NCBI GenBank assembly: GCA_029891345.1
Contig: CM057003.1
Coordinates: forward strand, 9,800,209 to 9,864,208
Source of the DNA: Dryococelus australis
Lineage: Eukaryota; Arthropoda; Insecta; Phasmatodea; Phasmatidae
DNA length: 64,000 nt
Reading direction: 5' to 3'
In this document: positions 48,348-57,859 of the stretch, piece after piece
Position numbering within the stretch: position 1 is the stretch's first letter
Layout: each line of letters begins with the position of its first letter
Translations under genes and position numbers: made by a program
Notes under the pieces: model-generated
What the model saw: the letters and a program-made list of their open reading frames with translations, nothing else
What the model was told of the DNA's origin: nothing
The model's database searches: none

Positions 48348-50139
48348 ATGACCAGCAGCTCAGAAAAGGAACCTTTTTCGAAATGGAAAAAAGGGATTAC
48401 ACATGAAGAAACCTATCAACATAATATAATACTTACAGCTCGTGTGAAAGGTGAAAGTTATACAACTTATAGAGGCAAACGTGTAGACAAGAAAACCGCT
48501 CCTGCTTCAGTGACATGTAAGTGTAGAGGTAAATGTTATTTACATTTAAATGAAGAGAACACGCATCACATTTGGAATCACTTCTACTCACTCAGCATCA
48601 AAGATGCTCAAGATGTGCATCTTCAAAATTTGATTGAGGTTAGAGACGTCCAACGTAGGTGCACACAAAACAAGCTTTCTCATGAAAAAAGTGAGGGACA
48701 GGATGGTGCAGAAGCAGATGACCTGGAAAGTCAACCCATTTTTATGACAAATCATTCATTTACTTATAACTTGAGAGTGAATGGGGTGCTTCAAAGTGTT
48801 TGCAAAACACCTTCCTGCAAGTGTCTCGTCTTTCAGCTGACAGAGTATGTCGACTTTGTAACCTTCTAGTTGATCATAAAAGACCTCATGACATGCGTGA
48901 CACGAACTATAGTGGGAATGTGATTCAGGGAGTTGTGTTAAAATACATAACATATATCTAAGTTTGATGTGAAGCACGCACATTATGGAGGACAACGTAA
49001 GAAGTATTTAGCTGCTCGACTCAATGTTATTACCATGCATCAGATGTTCGTAAACGGCCATCCAGGGTTGCAGAATGTGGTGAAATATAATTTCTATTAC
49101 CACTAGTTTAAGGAAAACTTTGGATATGCTTTTGCCAGGCCACAGGTTGATGTTTGCAGCCAAGGTGAAATCCTGAGTGTCAAAATGAAAGATACACAGT
49201 TCAGCGAGAATGCCAACTGGAATGTTGCCAAGGAGATGATACTACACAAAATAAGGGCCAAGAAATTTTATACGACATTGAAAAGTGCAATTGAAAACCA
49301 GGATACAGACACTGCCGCGGTCTGTGTAGACCATATGACAAATTTATCCCTACCTCTAATACCTGTGCAGGAGGTGTTTTATTTGCGCCAGCTGTGGGTG
49401 TATGTATTTTGCATACATGATTTAAAATCGAACAAAGCAAAACTCTCCGTGCATCTTGAAGGAGAGGTAAAAAAGTCCCCAAATGAAGTGTGCTCTTTTC
49501 TTATTGCATTATATTCAGAATGAAATATCAAGTTCGGTAAAGAAGCTTCTTTTGTTCAGTGACGGAGCAGATGGACAAAACAAAAACGACACAGTTGTGC
49601 GGTTTCTGTTAAATTTATGTGACAAAGGGAGGTTCGATGTGGTCAATCATTACTTCCCTGTGTGTGGCCAATCGTTCCTCCCGTGCGATAGGCTTTTTGG
49701 ATCGATCAAGCGACTTCTGATGAAAACTGACCGAATATACACTCCTGAACAGTACGCACAACTCATGGTGAAAGCAAGTACAGCCGGTCACATCTCCATT
49801 CATCAAGTGTCTACTGAAAAGATTCTATCATTCAAAGACTGGTGGCCACGTTCGTATAAGAAAACCACCTACTGTGATGAAACTTCAGGGGGAGGTGTAC
49901 CAAAAGACCAGAGAATCTCATTCAAGATATCAACATACAAACAGCTTTCCTGCAGTAGTGAAATTCCTGGTACAGTTGTGGCAAACCTCTTCATCAATGG
50001 CTTGTGCTCTTCTACCTTTCGTCTCCGAAAGACAAATAATGTACCTGCACTACCATCGCAGAAGGCGTATCCTGGTGGAAAGGTTCCTATACATGACAAG
50101 GAATTGCAAGACCAGCAGAAGCTGTTGGAATACACCAGA
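48348..50139 (+). pseudogene. Decayed transposase-like gene (CxC cluster, FSDG..GQNKN family)
   Basis: I recognise this as one of the multicopy arthropod proteins with a DDE-like core, which I believe fall under DUF7869; the label is from memory. The likely start is MTSSSEKEPFSKWKK at 48348. Residues about 45-75 hold YRGKRVDKK and the cysteine cluster CKCRGKC, then NHFYSLSIKDAQDVHLQN. Near 48960-49030 comes GGQRKKYLAARLNV. The segment from 49185 has DHMTNLSLPLIPVQEVFYLRQLW. The part from 49483 has LLLFSDGADGQNKN (about 49550), FPVCGQSFLPCDRLFGSIKR, FKDWWPRSYKK and AYPGGKVPIHDK. The frame changes at about 48835, 48957 and 49500, and a stop falls near 49108, so it cannot make one protein. It lacks visible introns, as expected of a transposon gene. 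Terminal repeats were not found. Confidence 0.75.
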
Positions 50140-50214
50140 TGATACGAAGCATTCTACAATGTGATATTGAAGCGAAGTAGCCTACAACTGCAGCAGAATG
50201 TCACAATGCAGACT

Positions 50215-50505
50215 CAGAAGTTGAATGTGAATAGGCTCCCTGTGTAACCTAGTTATTAGGTTTTATACAATCCAAAAGTGTGTAGATTTGTTTGAATTTA
50301 TAAGTTTGTGTACAATACTAATAGGCCTTCAACCTATACAATTCGGTATAATGTGTTGTACTTTTAACAGTGAGTATTTGTTCAGTTTATACATGCGAGA
50401 TATTAGTAAAATTCGAATGTGAATAGGCCTCCTGTCTAGATTAGTTGCTAGTATTTATTAAGGTTTGCACTTTCCAAAGTGGCTAATTTGTTTTGTTTGT
50501 ACCGG
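50215..50505 (+). repeat. Diverged tandem duplication 3' of the transposase-like gene
   Basis: GAATGTGAATAGGCTCCCTG at about 50225 and GAATGTGAATAGGCCTCCTG at about 50415 begin two related segments that continue with TTAGTT or TAGTTG words, a TTATTAGGTTT or TTATTAAGGTTT word, CCAAAAGTGTG or CCAAAGTGGC and TTTGTTTG words. The period is about 190 bp. It may be the 3' untranslated part of the element. Confidence 0.6.
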
Positions 50506-50904
50506 TGCATTCTTTGTTAATGATAAAGGTTTCTGTAATAATGTTAAATGTCTATAGCTACAAAACTAACAGAAAACGATTATATTTCTCTGTCCTTAAC
50601 ACTAAATATGATAACATGACATTTACAACACGCTTATTGCAGAAATCCCCTATGTGTACATTTAAAGACAATATTTTTTACAGGAGTAAAATACATTGTA
50701 GCTTTTCTAATACCATAGAAAGACTTGCAACGCGACGTTTTACACTTGTGATTGTTTATAATGTGTAACAACACATATAAGTGAAATAGGATAGTTTTCA
50801 TGTTTTCTCAAAACATGGCCAACTGGAGATAAGCGGTTTCTGAAATAAGCAATTCAATTTCACATAGGTCGGAAAAATACACAATGCCTATATAAACGGA
50901 CTTT

Positions 50905-50950
50905 GAGCAGGGCTTTCCAAAGTGCCGGGGTCCTCGGGAACAGCCTTTAA
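50905..50950 (-). mobile_element. Solo end of MITE family A
   Basis: GAGCAGGGCTTTCCAAAGTG, then GGGAACAGCCTTTAA resembles a family A terminal repeat (GCAGGGCTTTCAAAAGTGC to GTGAACAGCCTATA). The other end was not found. Confidence 0.45.
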
Positions 50951-50954
50951 CGCG

Positions 50955-51260
50955 CGTGTATGTGTTGCACCCAACCAAAGAGTCGATGGGCCGAGTTGGC
51001 TGGAATCCTGCAAGTGCCAAGGCCACACCGCCTTTCCTACCCCCTCACCGTCCCTTCTGCACCCCACCAACCATTCTTTCACCCTCCTTCCAGCTACGTG
51101 AATGCAGTCATTCGAATGGGGCTGGAGGCGAGTTTTGCTCGATCCTCACCGCGCCAAGAGTCTTAAATCTGCCTCGCGCAAATTGAATGCGACCTCTCCT
51201 GGCGATCATTCAGCAGAAGGGGGGATTGGAACAAAGGGGAAAAAATAAATTAATGTGAAG
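50955..51260. other. GC-rich island
   Basis: C-rich around 51035-51095 and CpG-bearing around 51120-51185. Frames are short and overlapping. There is no gene evidence. Confidence 0.35.
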
Positions 51261-51409
51261 GAAAACCGACAGAATGACATATTGCGGGATCACGTCTTCC
51301 TCGAAAAGAGGAGGAGAAATTGGACGCAAAAAAAATTGCGATGTGGGAACTCTTTTTTAAAATCTTTATGAATTTTTTTTACGACTGCTGGGAGCGTGAA
51401 TTTCGTATG

Positions 51410-51450
51410 GGTCGACACCTGAAAAATTCGCATATTCATTTCGGGAAATG
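51410..51450. mobile_element. hAT-MITE terminus-like word
   Basis: ACACCTGAAAAATTCGCATA matches the terminal repeat of the hAT MITEs at 46.2 and 53.8 kb (AGAGACCTGAAAAATTCGCG). No matching opposite end was found, so this is either a broken copy or coincidence. Confidence 0.35.
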
Positions 51451-51590
51451 TTTTCACGTTGTTTTTTTTTTATTACGTTTGCAATTTTCCGACATCCAAC
51501 CTGACACCTCTTTGAGGACTGCGAACCAATTAACAAACAGACGATAAAACGCAGTACCAATCACAGCCTTTCACTGTGGAATTTCACGCT

Positions 51591-51946
51591 CATTCCTCCG
51601 CCTCGGGCAAGAAAACCGTATAGAAGTCTAGGAAATTTCACCAAAGGCACAACGTACTAGATTCGTGCACACTAAATCTAATAATACTTTGCATAAGAAC
51701 CATTTCTTCCATGACATAACGAACCCACATATTTTCTCCCTTTTTTTATTCATACTAATTATACATTAAATATTATAACTAATAGATAAAACATGAGTTG
51801 AAGTTCGGTGTAACCAAAAATTATATTCTGTTGTGACAGAAGTATTAAATACTTGTGACGTATTTAAGAAACAATCACACACACAACTCATGGAGGGATT
51901 TTTCAAAGGTTTGATTCAGAAAGTGTGAACTTATTGCAAATAGACT
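51591..51946 (-). mobile_element. MITE family C, copy 4, truncated, minus orientation
   Basis: It starts inside the family at CATTCCTCCGCCTCGGGC and runs to GGAGGGATTTTTCAAAGGTT, GATTCAGAAAGTGTGAAC, ATAGACTA, followed by TA. About 50 bp of the left end, including its terminal repeat, is missing compared with copy 3. Confidence 0.75.
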
Positions 51947-51949
51947 ATA

Positions 51950-52925
51950 CTTTTGTGATTTGGTTACTCGTTTCTTGATGCACCGTGCAAGACTGTGAAT
52001 TAGTAATACACACGTAGAATAAGACCATGCGAATCACGTACAATCGACACAGAGAACAAAATGATCCTCAAGACATCAGCCAATGAGCAAATGACAGCGA
52101 TTGAGGTTTATACAGAACTGTCAATCTCAGCCTAGTTGCCAAATGAGCTCGTCGAATTTCCGAGTTACTAGTTATAACGAGTAATGTCAAAACACATTTT
52201 CGGATCAATTTTAGGATAGCAAAAGTAAATGATAGTTGCCAATACAAAACTTAACGTTACACAAATCAACAGATTTATTCTAAATAATATTAAATTTTTT
52301 GTTATTGGTGTTTTGGAGCTATCTAAAGCTATAAGATTTTTTGCTTATATTGTTGCTACTAAAATAAAAAATATTTTAAGTGCTCATTTCGTGATATACA
52401 TCACAGTATTCTAAGTCTCACCTTTTTCCAAGATTTGCCGAAACTCCCCTGGAGTTAATCTACAAAGAAAGGAAAACGTACAAGTTCTTAAAGATTGGTA
52501 ATAGGATTTTAAAACGATTCGTAAGTGCAGCTTACGTCAGCGACGAACAATAAAAATAGTTCTCTAGTCGGGGGAAATCTAAGTGAAAATATTTCTTCTA
52601 AATTTTTGGAGTTTTCGATTTGCTTGTTGCATCGCCGTGCAGTGAATTTAAAGTAACTTAAGATGGGTTCAATCGTTCGTAGGTCAGGCAGAAACAAACA
52701 CAGCAGATTAACGTTGCCAGAAATTTTTGGTTATTTTCCCGCCTTGCGATAGATCCAAGTTGTATTTGGTTTTGCCCATTAACTGGCGGGAGACAACTTT
52801 TCAATTCTTGGAACACATTTGCGTCTCGAAGATTTCAATTTCCCTGCGAATGTTTTGTTTTACTTTATATTTCTGATTAGTTTAGTCCAATGCCTCACGC
52901 GAAGGTCGTCTTTCCTTCGTATGCA
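51950..52925. other. AT-rich sequence, no gene seen
   Basis: Nothing recognisable. Confidence 0.5.
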
Positions 52926-53116
52926 GTTATAGGCTGTTCACTGTAAAGTGAGCACTTTTGAGACCCTAGTTACTTTTTTTATCTCAGCCATTGTTTTTAT
53001 CCTTTAACTACGTTTTTAAACAGATATTGTTATTTAAGTAATAAATACAGTGTGTATATTCCACCGCACTCGGAAGTTAACTTCAAGGACTAAAATAATA
53101 GATACTTGTTTACTAC

Positions 53117-53650
53117 TAGCTTTTACCCGCGACTTCGCGTGTGTATTTATAGGGCCCACTATTGGGTTTGCTAGCCACTGAGCTACTGCGGCCCCACTAT
53201 TGAGTGCTCTGGCCCCTGACTAGCTGCGACCCCACTACTGGGTTCTCTGACCACTGGGCTACTGCAGCCCCACTATTGGGTTCTCTATCCACTGAGATAC
53301 TTCGGCCCCACTTGGAATAACTCTAGCCACTGGGCCACTGCGGCTTTTTGGAAGGAAAGGTTTACAGCTCATAGACAATAAAGAAAGGAGAAATGAAGAA
53401 AAAAAATTTTTTAACAGTGCTTTTTTTTATGCAGTAATCCTAAGAAAAGCTTAATACAGTACCTCTTTACATCCCTGATCATTATTTTTTTCGGAACCGT
53501 TTGACATATCTCCATGAAACAAAGACTAAGTTGGTTCTGAGGTCATTATCTATAGACTGTGTAAATTTGATTTCAATACGTTGCTCCATTTTGACGCGAA
53601 AGAAGGACAAAGAAACACATTTTCCCGTTTATTTATATATATATAGTAGT
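53117..53650 (+). mobile_element. Retroposon-like insert (TAGCTTTTACCCGCGACTTC type)
   Basis: It opens with CTAGCTTTTACCCGCGACTT, a start seen on many insect RTE-linked retroposons. It then has a five-unit tandem array and ends with a CCGTTTGACATATCTCCATG word, a GATTTCAATACGTTGC word, AAAGAAGGACAAAGAAACAC and a (TA) tail. TAGTA-like words border it, but an exact duplication is not certain. No protein frame is present, so it is SINE-like or a 5'-truncated LINE end. Confidence 0.6.
53155..53344 (-). repeat. 38-bp tandem array of pol III A-box-like units
   Basis: Five units begin CCCACT at 53155, 53193, 53231, 53269 and 53307, an exact 38-bp period. On the minus strand each unit reads GCCGCAGTAGCTCAGTGG or a close variant. 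TAGCTCAGTGG is a good tRNA A box and matches the heads of SINE family 1 (GCCGCGGTGGC, GCCGCAGTGG). No B box is present in the array. Confidence 0.8.
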
Positions 53651-53808
53651 AAGGAGTAAGGATTATTCCGAATGAGAGAGCTTTCAAAAGCGCTCACTTT
53701 AGTGTGAATAGCCCGTAGACACAGGAGTGCGTCTCGTCGACAACGAGATCATTAAAGTCGGAGCAAATTGTTTAGATAAATAAGAACGAGGAAATAATCA
53801 GTCATGGC

Positions 53809-54085
53809 TAGAGACCTGAAAAATCCGCGAGTTCAATGACCTCTAGACTGTACTCCTTTGTCGTATTTCAAATTTTGCAAATATCGCTGTTCATTGGATG
53901 CTTGTTGCATTAGCGGAAGATGGTGATTGGGTCTGCATTTTATTGTCTGTTCATTATTGTCTCAGAATTGTCCATGATGTGTAAGCTAACGGGTTTGCCA
54001 ATACAAAAGCATACGCAATACAAACGTACGTGGTTTTGAATTCCAGCTTGTCCCGAGACGAAATCGCGAATTTTTCAGGTCTCCA
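53809..54085. mobile_element. hAT-type MITE, copy 2, older
   Basis: The left end TAGAGACCTGAAAAATCCGC, then GA, and right end reverse-complemented TGGAGACCTGAAAAATTCGC, then GA, match at 20 of 22. They match the terminal repeat of the element at 46.2 kb. The 8-bp flanks no longer agree, suggesting an older insertion. Confidence 0.8.
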
Positions 54086-54089
54086 GCTA

Positions 54090-55810
54090 CGACCTGTAGT
54101 AAGGTTTATTCTACTGAGGTTGGAAAACTTAATGCTTTCTAGTTTGGCAACTAAATGTTGTCATCGTTTGGATGCACTGATGTCGGATGTGTACCGGATC
54201 TGTTAGTTTTGTATGAAAGTAAATGGGATCATTTCAATTTTCATAAAATAAATATATTTGTAAAAAATCTTCCTTTTTATACTGTGTTAAAACTTTTGTT
54301 AATAATAAGCTTTGTTCTTCGCAGTAGAGCTGGCTTACATAATTACTTTATTTAACAGATTGAGGTCTGCACTGTAACATCTGGTAATTTGTATATATTT
54401 TTGTGTACTTATTTTGTTAATTTTTAAGATAGGATAAGCTAATCATTTATTGAATTTCTTTATGATTAAAGAGTTATCATAACGGGGTGTGTATATGTTA
54501 GCGAAACTATTGTGTTTAAATATTATTTGTTATTATGCAGGAACGTTTGCATTGCAAATGTAAAGAGGCGACTCTTCTTATGACAATATTTGTTTTGGAT
54601 CAGCTTTTGTTTTCTTTATTATGTTTGGAATATTATTATTCGTTTTTTAGAAGGGCAGAAAAGAATGTTGAGGAGTCGGCCAACCTGAAATGGAAATTTA
54701 ATAATTTATTTTTGCTCTGCTGTCCAGCCCTAATTTATAGAAGTGATGATTATGACATCATGTGTCGATGTTAAAATTGGACAGTAAAAGGTTTAATGAA
54801 GGACTGTGAAGAAATGACTTCAATCCAGGAACTGATGTCCCAAGGAAGTACGAACGTATGCCACTGCTAGGGGTCCATCGCTGTCTCTGGAGTGTAACAG
54901 CCTACCAACCTTTCGAGCCTCCGAGGGAGTCCAGGGATCTGTTTTTCAGCAGAGAGCTTGAGTGATCAAAGGACACAGAAGGAGGATCAGCGTCATCTCT
55001 AATCGGTATTCCAACCAAAGTTCTATATGGCCATATATTTAATTAAAGTTTAATTTAAAATTATTTTTATTATATTCAGAAAATGAACACGTTTTCTTGT
55101 TTTCTCATTATTTTAGGTAAATTATTATTTTAATCTAACTTGCAACAAGTAGTGTCATCTCTCAATTTTTTTTTTTTTGTGAAAATTTGCTTTCGAATGT
55201 GGCTCGGAATGTGAAAATATGCCAATTTATTCATAGGAAGATGTGAGAAAGAGAATCTAACAATATATTCTTTTGATAGTCATAAAAATCTTCTTTTTAA
55301 TAATTTTACTTCGCTCTAATCCTTGTCGTTGGTAATTTTAAGAAGTGTTATTAATTATGTCTATATTTTTGCATGTTAGATGTATATTGGTATTTCTTTG
55401 TCCTATCGACTATCTCGATATCTAATTTATATGGTGTAAGGTTACTTACACTTGAATGAGTAATTGGTTTTTCTCGCTATTGAAATGTTCCGAAGCTAGC
55501 CGTGGCAAAAATCATATAGTAAAATTAAACTTCTGAAGTTCGGTAAGTGAGAGTTAAAATTCAAACCTTATACGTCACAGAAAAAGTGGCTCCCCAAATC
55601 GTGGAGCATATAATGGTGAGGCTCAGCAACTGCACATATATTTAATCAACGACGAGTTCCGTTAGAAAAAGTGTCACCGACCATACGTGGGGAGGGCAAT
55701 ATATTAATTAAGTACCAATCTATTTATCCTATTTATTACAGCACACATTTACTGAAACTTAACACAAATTAGAAGTGAGCCACTACTGCAAGAACGCTAG
55801 TTATGCTGGT
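54090..55810. other. AT-rich sequence, no gene supported
   Basis: Frames of 66 and 79 codons (54155-54355, 54535-54774) are AT-driven with no recognised domain. Confidence 0.5.
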
Positions 55811-55814
55811 GTCT

Positions 55815-56100
55815 ATTTTAGAACTCGCCATCGTCCTATTGGTCCATTCCAAACCGGACTCAAGCCTGTACTTTACAACGTTCGTTATTGGCCGGCCATC
55901 AACCTATGGCGAACCGAGCAGATGTTGACTCAATCAAATGCCCTTTATCGCATAAAAGGATTTACAATCAATCATGTATTTTTGAGTGGCTATAAAAAAC
56001 AAATTCTGACGTAAGCAATATCATTTTTACTGCGCTGTCGTGTTCTTGTGAGGAAATTGCAAACACTTGCCCAATAAAGACTGCACATCCATGAGAGTTT
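55815..56100 (+). repeat. Promoter-like dispersed repeat, copy 2 (possible solo LTR fossil)
   Basis: It aligns with 12790-13050 through CCTATTGGT or CTTACTGGT, CAACGTTC, TTATTGGC, TATGGCGA, the TATA box TATAAAAAA at 55991 and GTTCTTGT. An AATAAA word follows at 56073. CCAAT-type words, TATA and polyadenylation word in that order are what an LTR would carry, but a host or DNA-transposon promoter is also possible. Limits are approximate and the age is old. Confidence 0.4.
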
Positions 56101-56104
56101 TGTT

Positions 56105-56970
56105 CTGAACAACGAAGAAATTTTCAAATTATATTTGCTCGAGCTACACTCGAGTATAGTCTACAATGTATTAAATTTGCCAACTGAATCGAAAAAAAAA
56201 ATTGTGAAAAAGTAAAAAAAATATATAATTTTTACGGCTTCCCCGCGAAGTTTACTTCAGGGAGAGGAGAATAGCACACAGTTCCTTATGATGAAATATG
56301 TTTCACTTCTATTGGTAACGTTTTCCCATTGAAATAAACTTGTACGTGAAAGCGCAACTTCAAACACGGTTGTATTTTATACTGTTTGCTCATGTAAACA
56401 TCATCGGAGGGCGTGAGTAATAGCATACTAAACTGAGATAATACTTACATTTTTGGACTGGGGCAATGTGTGTGTGTGTGTATGTGTTATATATAAAATA
56501 TATAATATATATTATAATATATATTTATTATATCACAGTTTGAACTAAGCACCAAAGCAGAACACGAATGGAGCTTCTGAATTAAAACGGGGCCCTGCTG
56601 CGAGGACAGTCTACTTGGTACAATACCAAGTTCAAATAACCGCATACGTGTTGTTTAATTTACACACGGCTTGTTTTACAAAAGTTTAAAAAACTAATTA
56701 AAAAAATATATATAATTAATGGATTTATTAGTAAAATTTAATTTTTCTAAATTAATTTTTAAAATTTTTATATAAAAAAAAACGCCTGTATATTAAACCA
56801 CACGTATACGGTTATTTGAACTTGGTATTGGACCAAGTCGGCTGTAGCCGCCCAGCAGGGTCCCGATTTAATCCAGAAGCTCCATTCGTGTTGTACTAAC
56901 GAACTTTTACATACAAATAAATGTAATTTCTTCATGTACCACCAGCATCGCACCTTGTGGGGGAAATTAT
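56105..56970. other. AT-rich sequence, no gene seen
   Basis: A short (GT)n tract lies at 56467-56480, followed by TA-rich palindromic words to 56533. Confidence 0.5.
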
Positions 56971-56974
56971 TCCA

Positions 56975-57217
56975 TAAGAAATCTCGTTCCGCGTAGGATA
57001 AACCATACCCGTAGTATGGAACCATGCGAGCATTCGCCTGGGGTGATTTCGGGACACGATGGGGAACCGTAATCAGGATGACCAGACCAGATTTCGAACC
57101 CGGGTGCCTTCCAGAACCGAATTCCGAAAGATTACCACTGCGCCACCACACTTGGTCCCCCCTCCCTCCATGTGATATTTACGTCTCAACGTCAGCACTC
57201 CATATCTGACGGCAGCC
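56975..57217 (-). mobile_element. tRNA-derived SINE, family 2, minus strand
   Basis: On the minus strand the head has GTGGCGCAGTGGTAATC (A box) and CACCCGGGTTCGAAATCTGG (B box). It is followed by CTGATTACGGTTCCCCATCG, then CCCGAAATCACCCCAGGCGA and ATGCTCGCATGGTTCC. The body matches the SINE at 62.2 kb (CCGATTTCAGTTTC, AAATCACACCAGGCCAATGC). This body type is widespread in insects. Confidence 0.85.
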
Positions 57218-57389
57218 ATTTCGGGACACGATGGGGAACCGTAATCAGGATGACCAGACCAGATTTCGAACCCGGGTGCCGTCCAGAACCGAATTCCGAA
57301 AGATTACCACTGCGCCACCACACTTGGTCCCCCCCTCCCACCATTTGATATTTACGCCTCAACGTCAGCACTCCATATCTGACGGCAGC
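57046..57389. repeat. 172-bp tandem duplication of the SINE head
   Basis: ATTTCGGGACACGATGGGGA occurs at 57046 and again at 57218. Each copy runs to CATATCTGACGGCAGCC, after which a third ATTTCG begins at 57390. The two copies differ at only a few bases, so the duplication is recent. The B box and A box are present in both copies. Confidence 0.92.
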
Positions 57390-57433
57390 CATTTCGATCG
57401 CACAGTACTCCACTCACTGAGATTTTTTTTATA

Positions 57434-57853
57434 TAGGCTATTCACGGTAAAATGAGCGCTTCTGAAAAACCTGCTTTAGATCTAATCGTTTGCATGTTGT
57501 GTATTCATCCGACTTACATAAACTTAACAGTCACGGGCCTCCTCGCTTATTTAATGCCTCGGCCAAGTGAAACTGTGAAATATTATTAGAAAAGTAAATA
57601 TTTAAAAAATCTGCTAATTTTTGCTGGTCGATGCATTAAAAACCCAACAGAGAAAGAAAGAAATAATTTAAGTTTTCACAGGCACTTTTTATTCGACGCT
57701 AAGATATGGAATTACTTTCCATTCCGTGTTCCGTGTTGCCAACTTTACTGGGTGCATGTCACTCAGTACGCTCGTTAAAATATATGCAGTTATGGTCAGT
57801 GAATTTTTACCAAGGTTGCTTTCAAAAGTGGTCACTTTATCGCAAACAGCCTT
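57434..57853 (+). mobile_element. MITE family A
   Basis: The left end is TAGGCTATTCACGGTAAAAT. The right end is GGTCACTTTATCGCAAACAG, then CCTT. TA flanks both sides. The interior has the full order, including TGCCTCGGCCAAGTGAAAC, GCCAACTTTACTGGGTGC and ATATATGCAGTTATGG. Length is 420 bp. Confidence 0.9.
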
Positions 57854-57859
57854 TATCGG

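Larger units (their letters stand above)
52930..53714 (+). mobile_element. MITE family A/B carrying a nested retroposon-like insert
   Basis: The left end TAGGCTGTTCACTGTAAAGT, then GAGCACTTTTGAGACCC, and the right end GCTTTCAAAAGCGCTCACTT, then TAGTGTGAATAGCCCG, are inverted complements with TA on both flanks (52928-52929 and 53715-53716). About 530 bp of unrelated DNA starting at TAGCTTTTACCCGCG splits the element. Confidence 0.8.
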
